5,813 bases of DNA from an uncultured Gammaproteobacteria bacterium (GTDB taxonomy: Bacteria; Pseudomonadota; Gammaproteobacteria; CAIUAS01): positions 1 to 5,813 of the forward strand of contig CAIUAS010000361.1 in the NCBI GenBank assembly GCA_903897205.1, read 5' to 3'. Each line of letters opens with the position of its first letter. Position 1 is the first letter of the stretch. Both the position numbers and the translations under genes were made by a program. The notes under the pieces are model-generated. The model saw only the letters and a program-made list of their open reading frames with translations, was not told where the DNA came from and did no database searches. Positions 1-5,776 of this stretch are shown here, one piece after another.

Positions 1-2
1 AA

Positions 3-359
3 CAGTACTTAAATAAAATTAATCCACAAAATGATTTACAACAATTGCAAGCTTCCCTTAATCATTCTAATGATGAAGTACTTAAAAAAGTCATTGCGAT
101 GCAATTACAAATACAACGTCTTAAACAGCAATTAACATCGCAAACTTATTTGCCGGCTTCAATGTTGCCTTTTAAGGTGGTTTCTATTGATATATGGAAT
201 GGCACACCACAAGCCACTATTCAACTGGGCAATGAAACAGCGCTCATGGCACAGGGTGATACTCGCGATGGCTGGACATTAATTGCCATTAATTTTAATC
301 CAGGTTATGTCGTTTTTAAAAATGCGCACCATCAACTCACCAAAGTGGGCCTTAATTAA
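3..359 (+). CDS. PilP-like pilus/envelope protein, 5' end cut off
   Basis: The frame is open to the left edge (it reads QYLNKINPQNDLQQLQ before a possible TTG at 45), so this is most likely the C-terminal ~118 residues of a longer protein rather than a gene starting at that TTG. The visible N-terminal part is rich in Q, L and K with heptad-like spacing and looks like a coiled coil. The C-terminal ~65 residues form a beta-rich domain with the pattern VVSIDIWNG, ATIQL, QGD, GWTLIAI and VVFKN. This resembles the small C-terminal domain of PilP-type pilus biogenesis proteins (variable strand, then a GD turn, GW, and a hydrophobic strand). Such pilus genes commonly accompany genomic-island type conjugation modules. 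The family call is from pattern memory and is moderate at best; an unnamed element envelope protein is the alternative. It is followed after 34 bases by the small lipoprotein gene. Confidence 0.5.
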   Translation, partial: QYLNKINPQNDLQQLQASLNHSNDEVLKKVIAMQLQIQRLKQQLTSQTYLPASMLPFKVVSIDIWNGTPQATIQLGNETALMAQGDTRDGWTLIAINFNPGYVVFKNAHHQLTKVGLN

Positions 360-393
360 TAACGCTGAATATTTTTTCTATAGGTGTGTTCTC

Positions 394-609
394 ATGAATT
401 ATTTTTTATTCACCACTCGTTACGTGGCGATATTTCTCTTATGGATGCTAAGCGCTACTCAACTGGTTGGTTGTGCGACAGCGACCGAGAATACCTGCCA
501 GAATAGTCCTATGTTACTGACGGATTTAACCAAACCTGCGCAGCAGCGCCATGCTTCACTGCCAGACGGTACGCCGTGCTATCATGAGGCTTACTCTTAT
601 GGGAATTAA
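394..609 (+). CDS. small predicted lipoprotein, 71 aa
   Basis: The start ATG at 394 is preceded by TAGGTG at 381-386, a plausible ribosome binding site with good spacing. The frame is also open further upstream, but that would run into the preceding gene, so 394 is preferred. Residues 1-26 form a signal peptide (Arg9, then a hydrophobic core) ending in the lipobox L24-V25-G26-C27, which predicts cleavage before Cys27 and lipid attachment. The mature part is only 45 residues with two more cysteines (Cys35 and one in the TPCYHEAY stretch near the C-terminus), which could form a disulfide in the periplasm. I do not recognise the family. Its 3' end overlaps the start of the next gene (ATG at 599 against stop at 607-609), suggesting translational coupling and a role in the same envelope complex. 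That role is inferred from position only. Confidence 0.55.
   Translation: MNYFLFTTRYVAIFLLWMLSATQLVGCATATENTCQNSPMLLTDLTKPAQQRHASLPDGTPCYHEAYSYGN
586..589 (+). promoter_or_regulatory. ribosome binding site GAGG deciding the start at 599
   Basis: GAGG lies nine bases before the ATG at 599. The other in-frame ATGs at 551 and 584 lack a comparable purine-rich site. The protein beginning at 599 also opens directly with a clean signal peptide. The site lies inside the last codons of the lipoprotein gene, so ribosomes ending there could restart at 599. Confidence 0.5.
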
Positions 610-1078
610 AAAAAGTGCATTATGTATGCTGGTTCTTTTATATGCTTACCAGCTTACTGTTTTTGCAGCCGATAATTCATCCACTGCCCTATCAAAAACA
701 ACAGTTCAGTATATAACCTCACCCATTACGCAAGTCGATTATCAAAAATTAACATCAGAGCAGCAACAATCGATAGCCGCGATGTGGAACCTTTCAGCGG
801 CTGATTATGATCATTATTTATGGTTGATGACCAATACAGCGAGTGGTGTTTATTACCAGGACAAACGGTTAGATCCGAGTGTGATATTAGGTTTCAATGC
901 AAGCACGGACGATGACCGTAAGAAGTATGCCTTGATTGCCCTAAAAAATGAGCAGTTGAGGGTTGCCAAAGAATTAACTTTTCAGAATACTTTTTACCAG
1001 TTACAGCGCGAACTGTTTCCCAATCAAAAACCTATTGCAGAGAATAAAATACCCCTTAATCTCGCGGCGGTTAAATAA
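599..1078 (+). CDS. TIGR03759 family (PFL_4693-type) conjugative element protein
   Basis: A 159-aa exported protein. Residues 1-23 are a signal peptide (GIKKS, hydrophobic core, cleavage after VFA). The conserved region spans about residues 58-142. It has a W-N-L-S motif followed by an aromatic-rich helix (DYDHYLWLM), then SGVYYQ..RLDPSVILGF, a charged helix (TDDDRKKYALIALKNEQLRVAKEL), an FQ.TF segment and a closing LFP. This order (WxLS, then YxxLM, LDP, LG, DDERRRYA, RVxxEL, FQ) is what I know of TIGR03759, a family found only in integrative conjugative elements of the PFGI-1 class. It presumably acts in the periplasm as a minor transfer-apparatus component; its biochemical role is not established. 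In-frame ATGs at 551 and 584 would give longer proteins but have poorer start signals. The next gene, DUF2859, begins 29 bases downstream. Confidence 0.85.
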   Translation: MGIKKSALCMLVLLYAYQLTVFAADNSSTALSKTTVQYITSPITQVDYQKLTSEQQQSIAAMWNLSAADYDHYLWLMTNTASGVYYQDKRLDPSVILGFNASTDDDRKKYALIALKNEQLRVAKELTFQNTFYQLQRELFPNQKPIAENKIPLNLAAVK

Positions 1079-1107
1079 ATGTTTATCTGGATAATGCTTC
1101 ATTCAAT

Positions 1108-1632
1108 ATGCCTATTTTAAAATTAATAAATTTATCCATTGTTTTAATAATGGGGATAATCCCTGCTGTTTTTGCCGATGATTTAAGCGGAATGAATAAC
1201 CCAGCTAATTGGCAAGCATTGCAAACGATGGCTACGCAAGCCGCTTATGCCATACAAACTGATTCAAACGAGGATGCAATGAAGCCAACTTCACAACCAA
1301 TCACCATTAAATCGTTTCCCATTGTGACGCCCCTCATGACGCCAGGGACACAGCAAACGCTAAATAAACCCACGATATCGTTTATACAACCTGTCTTTAT
1401 CCTAGGTTCCGATGATTTATCAAAAACCTGGTTAAAGCAAAATATTGAACAATTAAAATCGGCACATGCCATTGGTTTTTTAGTGCAGGCGCAAAATCAA
1501 ACCGATATCGATGAAATGAAACAATTAGCAGAAGGATTATTGTTAATTCCTGCCTCTGGCAATATCTTTGCTCAAAAATTAAAGCTGCAACATTATCCTG
1601 TGCTTATCACAAAAAATGGCATTGAACAGTAG
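1108..1632 (+). CDS. TIGR03765 / DUF2859 (PFL_4695-type) conjugative element protein
   Basis: A 174-aa exported protein. Residues 1-23 form a signal peptide (K5, hydrophobic core, cleavage after VFA before DD). The conserved part runs from about residue 70 to the end: FPIVTPLMTPG (70-80), a beta segment QPVFILGSDD (94-103), WL at 108-109, AIGFLVQ (121-127), an LAEGLLLIPASG segment (140-151) and the terminal HYPVLITKNGIEQ. The alternating strands and the closing YPVLIT are characteristic of DUF2859/TIGR03765. In related elements the gene sits just upstream of traD, as here. It probably works in the periplasm as part of the transfer machinery; a precise function is not known to me. The start codon has only a weak, distant purine stretch (CTGGA near 1087). 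It ends in TAG and is in the same frame as the following traD gene. Confidence 0.85.
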   Translation: MPILKLINLSIVLIMGIIPAVFADDLSGMNNPANWQALQTMATQAAYAIQTDSNEDAMKPTSQPITIKSFPIVTPLMTPGTQQTLNKPTISFIQPVFILGSDDLSKTWLKQNIEQLKSAHAIGFLVQAQNQTDIDEMKQLAEGLLLIPASGNIFAQKLKLQHYPVLITKNGIEQ

Positions 1633-1671
1633 TATCTGTTTTTATTTAAACAAGCAAAATTATTATCTGAT

Positions 1672-3726
1672 ATGGCAAATACTGATCCGATTGAAAGTCT
1701 ATTACGTCCACCGATTGAGTGGTGGTCTGGTATGACTTGTGGCCTGATAGGAATATTAACACTGGTTTATCCGGCAGAATTAATGTTAACACCTATAATA
1801 GGCCATTTATTAGGAATTAGCATAAGTATGCTAGGAATTAAACGTATTTACCAGGGCTATCAAGTATTTTATTACCAACGCAATTTAAAACGATTGCCTG
1901 ATTACACACTATCATCCAAAGCAATTCCGGTGAGTGACAAGAAATTATTTTTAGGCAAAGGCTTTCGTTGGCAGAATAAACATACTCAACGGCTTTATGA
2001 GATTAGGCATTTGCAAGGTGAAGGTTGCTTAAAGCCTGATATTAGTTATGGACTTGCAAGAACACTAGAACTGCGCTGGGAAAAAAAGAAGGGGTTAAGA
2101 AAATTGGCCCAATTGCTTTCGAGTCACAGCCGATTTAATCCGCTGCGTCCATTATTGCCTGTAGGAGGTAATCCTGCTATCCATGGTGTAGAGACTGGCG
2201 AAAAAACAGTATGGATGAATTTATCCGAGCGTGTCGGCCATATGCTTGTGTTAGGCACTACGCGAGTAGGTAAAACACGATTTTTAGAAGTACAAGTTAC
2301 GCAAGATATTCATCGGGGTGATGTCGTTATTGTTTTTGATCCTAAAGGAGATGGTGATTTATTGCGGCGTATTATATTTGAAGCAAAACAAGCTGGACGC
2401 GGGGACGATGTTTTAATTTTTCATTTAGGATTTCCAGGTGTCTCAGGACGCTATAATCCTGTGGGGTATTTTGCGCGAATTACAGAAGTGGCTAATCGTA
2501 TTGCCAATCAATTGCCCAGTTCTGGCGAATCCGCCGCATTTAAAGAATTTGCCTGGCGGTTTGTTAATATTATTGCAAGGGCATTAGTAGCGTTAGGGCG
2601 CAAGCCTGATTATCAACAAATACAGCGTTATATTTTAAACATCGACCAATTATTGCTGGATTATTGTAAATTGTGGCTGCCAAAAGTTGATCCTAATTGG
2701 GAGAGTGCGGTTAAAATTATTCAACAGGAAATTAATGAGCGCAGTTTACCCATTCATTTAAAGACGCGATCACGCTATTTAATTGCTATTGTAAATTATA
2801 TTCAACGCAGTGTATTTTATGATGCTATTGCGGATGGTTTATGTTCAGCTTTTAATTATGATAAAACATATTTTGATAAAATTACCGCATCGCTTTTGCC
2901 TTTATTAGAAAAATTAACGACCGGAAAAACAGCAGAATTAATTTCGCCGGACTACTTTGATTTAAATGATGAACGTCCTATTTTTGACTGGATGCAAGTT
3001 ATCCGTGGTAAAAAAATTGTATATGTCGGATTAGATGCATTATCAGATGCTACTGTGGCTGCTGCCGTAGGAAGCTCGATGTTCTCTGATTTGTGTTCAG
3101 TCGCAGGTCAACTATATAAATTTGGTATTCAATCAATTGCGCCACAAGAAAATGGTGCAAAAACATATTATCGCATTTCTGTTCATGCCGATGAATTTAA
3201 TGAAATGGCAAATGATGATGTTACCACTATTTTAAATAAAGGTGGCGGGGCCGGTTTTCAAATGACTTTGTATACGCAAACATGGTCAGATGTAGAAGCA
3301 AGGTTGGGCAATGCCGCCAAAGCAAACCAGGTAGGCGGTAACTTAAATACCTTAGTATGCCTGCGTGTTTTAGAAGAAAAAACAGCCAGATTTTTAACTG
3401 ATAAACTTGCCCAGCGCGTACCGATTTGTACCTTGCTGCAAGTTTCTTCTGTCAGTGATTCGCCTAATGTGGGTACAACAACAGATTTTAATTCCAGTAA
3501 TGAAGATCGGATTAGTGTGACAGAAGTACCGTTGTTAACCCCAGCAGATTTAATCCAATTACCCAAAGGCCAGGCATTTTGTTTAATCGAAGGTGGACAG
3601 TTATGGAAAATCCGTATGCCATTTCCACAAGATAATATGCAGACGATTCCAACGACAATAGAAAAAATGGCTGCAACGATGAAAGTACAATATCAAATGC
3701 ATCAAAAAAGTCTGGATACGCCTTAA
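1672..3726 (+). CDS. traD: TraD, VirD4-class conjugative coupling ATPase (SXT_TraD/TIGR03743 type)
   Basis: A 684-aa inner-membrane ATPase that brings relaxase-bound DNA to the secretion channel. The N-terminus carries the LLRPPIEWW motif typical of this subfamily (10-18) and two membrane segments at about 21-36 and 38-55. A cytoplasmic RecA-like ATPase domain follows. Walker A is GTTRVGKT (195-202), the conserved strand-turn is VIVFDPKGDGD (219-229), and the Walker B-like strand ending in HADEF (505-509) supplies the acidic Asp507/Glu508. GGGAGFQMTLYTQTWSD (524-540) is the downstream sensor-like segment ending in the conserved TQ. Residues about 260-440 would hold the all-alpha domain. A polar stretch (about 592-612, serine/asparagine-rich) precedes the C-terminal end. 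Length and motifs are complete, with no frameshift seen. No good ribosome binding site precedes ATG 1672, which is 39 bases after the previous stop. Confidence 0.95.
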   Translation: MANTDPIESLLRPPIEWWSGMTCGLIGILTLVYPAELMLTPIIGHLLGISISMLGIKRIYQGYQVFYYQRNLKRLPDYTLSSKAIPVSDKKLFLGKGFRWQNKHTQRLYEIRHLQGEGCLKPDISYGLARTLELRWEKKKGLRKLAQLLSSHSRFNPLRPLLPVGGNPAIHGVETGEKTVWMNLSERVGHMLVLGTTRVGKTRFLEVQVTQDIHRGDVVIVFDPKGDGDLLRRIIFEAKQAGRGDDVLIFHLGFPGVSGRYNPVGYFARITEVANRIANQLPSSGESAAFKEFAWRFVNIIARALVALGRKPDYQQIQRYILNIDQLLLDYCKLWLPKVDPNWESAVKIIQQEINERSLPIHLKTRSRYLIAIVNYIQRSVFYDAIADGLCSAFNYDKTYFDKITASLLPLLEKLTTGKTAELISPDYFDLNDERPIFDWMQVIRGKKIVYVGLDALSDATVAAAVGSSMFSDLCSVAGQLYKFGIQSIAPQENGAKTYYRISVHADEFNEMANDDVTTILNKGGGAGFQMTLYTQTWSDVEARLGNAAKANQVGGNLNTLVCLRVLEEKTARFLTDKLAQRVPICTLLQVSSVSDSPNVGTTTDFNSSNEDRISVTEVPLLTPADLIQLPKGQAFCLIEGGQLWKIRMPFPQDNMQTIPTTIEKMAATMKVQYQMHQKSLDTP

Positions 3727-3755
3727 TAACGATTACGCTACTATTATCAGTACGC

Positions 3756-4478
3756 ATGAAACCATCACCTCATTCTGAAAGCAAATGGACATTACTTGGC
3801 ATTTGCTTTTGGACAGTTACTAAATTAATAGTGTGGGTTTTTACAGGCTGGCTGGTAGCTTTAATGATAGGATTTAGTTTACTTATTTTTTTAGGTAATC
3901 AGAATGGTATTGCTTATTTGCAACACTTAACGTTAAAACAGTCGCAGTATTTATCTAATTTACCAACGCTATTCTGGTTGAAAAGCCCGGCGGCTTTAAC
4001 TGCCGAAATAAAGCATTTTATTAATGCTAATTTAATATTAAAAACACAGGTATTAGTACAATTAGGGCAAGACAAGCTGCAATTATTACAACTTCGTTAT
4101 GCTAAATTATATGCCATTATTCAAATAGGCGTACCTTATTTAATCGATGGCGTCACGATTATTCTTTTAGTAACAAAATTAATTATTTTGCGCTTAATTG
4201 CACTGGTTTTATTTTTACCTGTTTTTGCGGTAGTGGGGTTCTTAGGACTCATTGATGGCTTAGTTCAGCGAGATTTACGGCGCTTAAGGGGCAGACGTGA
4301 AAGCGCATTACTGTATCATCGTGCCAGAAGTGCATTAATACCGTTGTTATTCTGGAGCGGATTTTTATATTTAATATTGCCTTATAATCTTAACCCCGAT
4401 CAACTCTTACTGCCTTTTGCAATTAGTTTTGCCATAGCGGTTTTCTTAACAGCCAAAATGTTTAAAAAATATCTTTAA
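3756..4478 (+). CDS. TIGR03747 / DUF4400 integral membrane protein of conjugative element
   Basis: A 240-aa polytopic inner-membrane protein encoded immediately after traD, the usual place for DUF4400 proteins. Predicted helices lie at about 24-47, 133-162 (long, perhaps bent or split), 192-209 and 216-232. Between the first two is a soluble region of about 85 residues. The diagnostic segment is GLIDGLVQRDLRRLRGRRESALLYHRARS (163-191), a basic cytoplasmic loop matching the G-[LV]-[IV]-D-G-L-V-x-R-D-L-R-R pattern with the conserved RES and YH. Its position suggests a partner of the coupling ATPase, but no biochemical role is established for the family as far as I know. No clear ribosome binding site is visible before ATG 3756. 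The 29-base gap from traD implies co-transcription. Confidence 0.88.
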   Translation: MKPSPHSESKWTLLGICFWTVTKLIVWVFTGWLVALMIGFSLLIFLGNQNGIAYLQHLTLKQSQYLSNLPTLFWLKSPAALTAEIKHFINANLILKTQVLVQLGQDKLQLLQLRYAKLYAIIQIGVPYLIDGVTIILLVTKLIILRLIALVLFLPVFAVVGFLGLIDGLVQRDLRRLRGRRESALLYHRARSALIPLLFWSGFLYLILPYNLNPDQLLLPFAISFAIAVFLTAKMFKKYL

Positions 4479-4491
4479 GTTTTACTTTCCC

Positions 4492-4496
4492 GAGGT
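4492..4496 (+). promoter_or_regulatory. strong ribosome binding site (GAGGT) of the RAQPRD gene
   Basis: GAGG, six bases before ATG 4502, is one of the best Shine-Dalgarno matches in the window. It fixes the start at the residue that opens a normal signal peptide. It contrasts with the weak start signals of DUF2859, traD and DUF4400 upstream. Confidence 0.6.
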
Positions 4497-4501
4497 CAAA
4501 C

Positions 4502-4825
4502 ATGAAAAGCGTTCCCTGGTTAAGCCTTGGCATGTTGGTAATTACTTTGCTGCAATCACCCATCAGTTTTGCGGATGAAGAATTAGAAAATGCTGATTTG
4601 TCTAAAATTGTGCATGTGCTGGATTCACTCAACCCTTTAATTAATCAAGCCGAACAGCAGCAGGATAAAAACCTGCGAATGCAATTTAATTATGCTGCAT
4701 TACGCAGTGATATCGACAAAGTAAAAAAAGGCATTCGCCGTAAGTGGCAATCGCCAGCTATTGAGCCAAGGCCAGTAACGCCCATGCAAGGCGACTATTT
4801 ACAACTGCAGAGTAAACACGCATGA
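4502..4825 (+). CDS. RAQPRD-family periplasmic conjugative element protein
   Basis: A 107-aa exported protein. Residues 1-24 form a signal peptide (K2, hydrophobic core, cleavage SFA before DEE). The mature part is a helical, charged protein: a leucine/asparagine helix (LSKIVHVLDSLNPLINQAEQQ, about 33-53), then RMQFNYAALRSDIDKVKKGI (59-78). The C-terminal signature is AIEPRPVTPMQGDY (86-99). Family members are named for an R-A-Q-P-R-[DE/x]-V-x-P-L-x-G-D-Y stretch. Here the RAQPR letters are changed to (A)IEPR, while the PR, V, P and GDY positions are kept. The family occurs in ICEHin1056/PFGI-1 class elements directly before DUF3262, exactly as here. The stop overlaps the next start in an ATGA junction. 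Function beyond envelope localisation is not known to me. Confidence 0.88.
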   Translation: MKSVPWLSLGMLVITLLQSPISFADEELENADLSKIVHVLDSLNPLINQAEQQQDKNLRMQFNYAALRSDIDKVKKGIRRKWQSPAIEPRPVTPMQGDYLQLQSKHA

Positions 4826-5055
4826 CGCCAGCACAGCAGCAAGCGTTTTATGATGCCGCTGGATTCCATAGCAGCAGTTTAACGTTTGATTTGAAATTAT
4901 TTGTTGGCGGCTCGGCGCTGATTTGCGCCGTATTAATCCTGACGGGTTTAATGCATTTGCTTAATTCTAATGGGCCTTGGGACAAAATGATTTTTGTTAT
5001 GAGTATTTTTGCTTTGAGTTTTATTCTTATGATGATTTTTGCTTACGTAGCCTGA
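4822..5055 (+). CDS. TIGR03758 / DUF3262 (PFL_4701-type) small membrane protein
   Basis: A 77-aa protein. The opening MTPAQQQAFYDAAGF is a family hallmark (polar helix with Q-x-x-A-F, then a G and small residues). Two hydrophobic helices follow, at about 27-47 and 56-76, linked by a short polar turn (LLNSNGPWDK). The start overlaps the RAQPRD stop in ATGA, indicating translational coupling. There is no cleavable signal peptide, so both termini likely end up on the same side of the inner membrane. The size and double-helix hairpin are like those of conjugative pilins and small channel subunits, so a pilus or inner-membrane channel role is a reasonable inference. The family assignment by sequence and position is firm; the role is not. 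Confidence 0.88.
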   Translation: MTPAQQQAFYDAAGFHSSSLTFDLKLFVGGSALICAVLILTGLMHLLNSNGPWDKMIFVMSIFALSFILMMIFAYVA

Positions 5056-5073
5056 TTTTTTAAAGGAACTTTT

Positions 5074-5445
5074 ATGCTAGTCACAATCTTTTGGCGTCTC
5101 AAATATTATTATCGCTATGTGGTAACTTTATTGAGTTTACTTTTAACCAATAGTGCAAAAGCCGATGATGATCCTTTTCCGAGCATGAATGTAACAGGCG
5201 GTGATATTGTAAAGACAACCGGCACCCATATGGAAACTGCCTTTAAATATACAATGATTGGTGGCGGCGGATTATTAATTTTAATTTGTCTAGCTGTCAT
5301 TATTCATCGATTACGGGAAGACAGTCGCGAAAAAGACCATGGCAATTTAATCATGACATTTATTTTGATTGCCCTTGGACTAACGCTTGGATTTATTCTG
5401 ATTGGTATTGGCTGGACTGCATTTAATACACAGATTCAGTCTTAA
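5074..5445 (+). CDS. TIGR03745 / DUF2976 (PFL_4702-type) membrane protein, pilin-like
   Basis: A 123-aa protein with AAAGGA at 5062-5067, six bases before ATG 5074. Residues 1-30 form a long signal sequence with a basic/tyrosine-rich front (RLKYYYRY) and likely cleavage SAKA before DDDPFP. The mature 93 residues begin with a short polar region (PSMNVTGGDIVKTTGTHM). A helix at about 59-78 starts with a GGGG run, a charged loop HRLREDSREKDHGN (78-91) follows, and a second helix spans about 92-114. Cleaved leader, two helices and small mature size are the layout of VirB2/TraA-type pilins, and the gene occupies the expected slot after DUF3262. Family membership is well supported; the pilin role is my inference. 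The spacer to the next start is 50 bases. Confidence 0.87.
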   Translation: MLVTIFWRLKYYYRYVVTLLSLLLTNSAKADDDPFPSMNVTGGDIVKTTGTHMETAFKYTMIGGGGLLILICLAVIIHRLREDSREKDHGNLIMTFILIALGLTLGFILIGIGWTAFNTQIQS

Positions 5446-5481
5446 GAAATTGAATCTCCTTACTTTTTATAATGAATCATT

Positions 5482-5486
5482 AGGGA
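5482..5486 (+). promoter_or_regulatory. ribosome binding site AGGGA of the interrupted DUF3487 gene
   Basis: AGGGA lies nine bases before ATG 5496. It shows that the truncated gene still has an intact translation start and was a functional operon member before it was broken. Confidence 0.5.
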
Positions 5487-5495
5487 TAAGTTTTT

Positions 5496-5597
5496 ATGGA
5501 AGCGCCTGATTTATTGCCGAACCGCCTGAATTTTGACGCCATTGTTTTTTGTAGTTGTACCATGAAAGAGTTGCTCCTCCCTGGCAGGCGGTCATAA
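5496..5597 (+). pseudogene. TIGR03750 / DUF3487 gene, interrupted after about 28 codons
   Basis: The 33-residue frame begins MEAPDLLPNRLNFDAIVF, which fits the conserved N-terminus of DUF3487 (L-P-x-R-L-N-x-x-P-x-V-F-R-G-C-T-x-x-E-L). Here the pattern is LPNRLNFDAIVFCSCTMKEL, with Arg-Gly replaced by Cys-Ser. DUF3487 proteins are short inner-membrane proteins of roughly 120 or more residues, with two hydrophobic helices after this motif, and the gene normally follows DUF2976 in these elements. After LLL (codons 26-28) the sequence turns to PGRRS and a TAA at 5595-5597. No other forward frame downstream encodes membrane helices, so this is not a simple frameshift. The break coincides with the start of a hairpin-rich segment, pointing to insertion of foreign DNA at about 5575-5590. 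The rest of the gene may resume beyond the window. If the insert removes itself from RNA, the gene could still be functional. Confidence 0.65.
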
Positions 5598-5605
5598 GAC
5601 TGCCT
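5586..5605 (+). repeat. 8-bp hairpin at the insertion junction
   Basis: AGGCGGTC (5586-5593) pairs with GACTGCCT (5598-5605) around an ATAA loop, all eight pairs formed with one G-T wobble. It contains the premature stop codon of the DUF3487 fragment in its loop. It is not followed by a T run, so it is not a standard terminator. It may be the end hairpin of the inserted element. Confidence 0.6.
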
Positions 5606-5610
5606 CGCAA

Positions 5611-5634
5611 GGAATGAAAATTTATTTTCATTTC
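5611..5634 (+). repeat. 10-bp hairpin
   Basis: GGAATGAAAA (5611-5620) pairs with TTTTCATTTC (5625-5634) around TTTA, ten pairs with one G-T wobble. It begins five bases after the junction hairpin. An alternative register using the nearby CATCCC is possible, so the exact pairing is uncertain. Confidence 0.55.
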
Positions 5635-5652
5635 ATCCCTAGAGTGTCCTTA

Positions 5653-5697
5653 GTGGCGCAAGCCACAGCATTATAGCTGTCAGGACAGTTATAAGCT
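5653..5697 (+). repeat. two abutting hairpins, the first with a GCAA tetraloop
   Basis: GTGGC-GCAA-GCCAC (5653-5666) is a perfect 5-bp stem with a GNRA tetraloop. It is followed without a spacer by AGCATTATAGCTGT (5667-5680), CAGG loop and ACAGTTATAAGCT (5685-5697), which gives 13 pairs with one bulged A (5670) and one G-T pair. Two directly adjoining stems could stack coaxially. A competing arrangement closes TGTCCT (5645-5650) with AGGACA (5682-5687) around the GNRA stem and a 3-bp stem as a three-way junction. Both are too regular to look accidental and suggest a functional RNA, possibly one that switches fold. Confidence 0.6.
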
Positions 5698-5776
5698 GGA
5701 TACTTAGCACTTACCAGAATCCTTTTGCGGATCAAGCGATAAAAAAATAGTAAACAAAAAAACCGTTAGGCTTGCG

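Larger units (their letters stand above)
5580..5776 (+). ncRNA. probable structured noncoding leader of an inserted element
   Basis: These roughly 200 bases hold no convincing coding frame but several strong consecutive foldbacks: 5586-5605, 5611-5634, 5653-5666 and 5667-5697. Possible long-range pairings also exist to CTTGCG at 5771-5776. A run of A residues and a loose A-rich tract (5741-5762) follows the folded part, just before a possible start codon. A stable, GNRA-capped fold upstream of a coding start inside a broken host gene is the layout of mobile elements that carry an RNA. Examples are HEARO/IscB omega RNA and retron msr-msd; IS200/IS605-type hairpin ends are a DNA alternative. 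I cannot recognise the class. A GUGYG 5' end for a group II intron is not seen. The boundary coordinates are approximate, and that this is RNA rather than DNA structure is inference. Confidence 0.4.

Noticed and set aside
45..359. A complete small gene starting at TTG 45.
   Set aside because: The frame is open without a stop to the left edge and there is no ribosome binding site before the TTG, so a truncated longer gene is more likely.
1630..1674. DUF2859 and traD lie in the same frame, separated by one TAG and 13 sense codons, so readthrough would fuse them.
   Set aside because: The context after the stop does not match known readthrough signals, the joining segment is low-complexity AT-rich sequence, and a signal-peptide protein fused to a cytoplasmic-start ATPase makes no topological sense. 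Same frame occurs by chance in one of three gene pairs.
3258..3757. Antisense open frames over the 3' half of traD, and another at 1245-1472.
   Set aside because: They lie opposite well-conserved coding sequence, have no recognisable family or start signals, and are explained by the forward codon bias.
5586..5640. The junction hairpins as a transcription terminator of the operon.
   Set aside because: Neither stem is followed by a T run; the sequence after the GC-rich stem is CGCAAGG.
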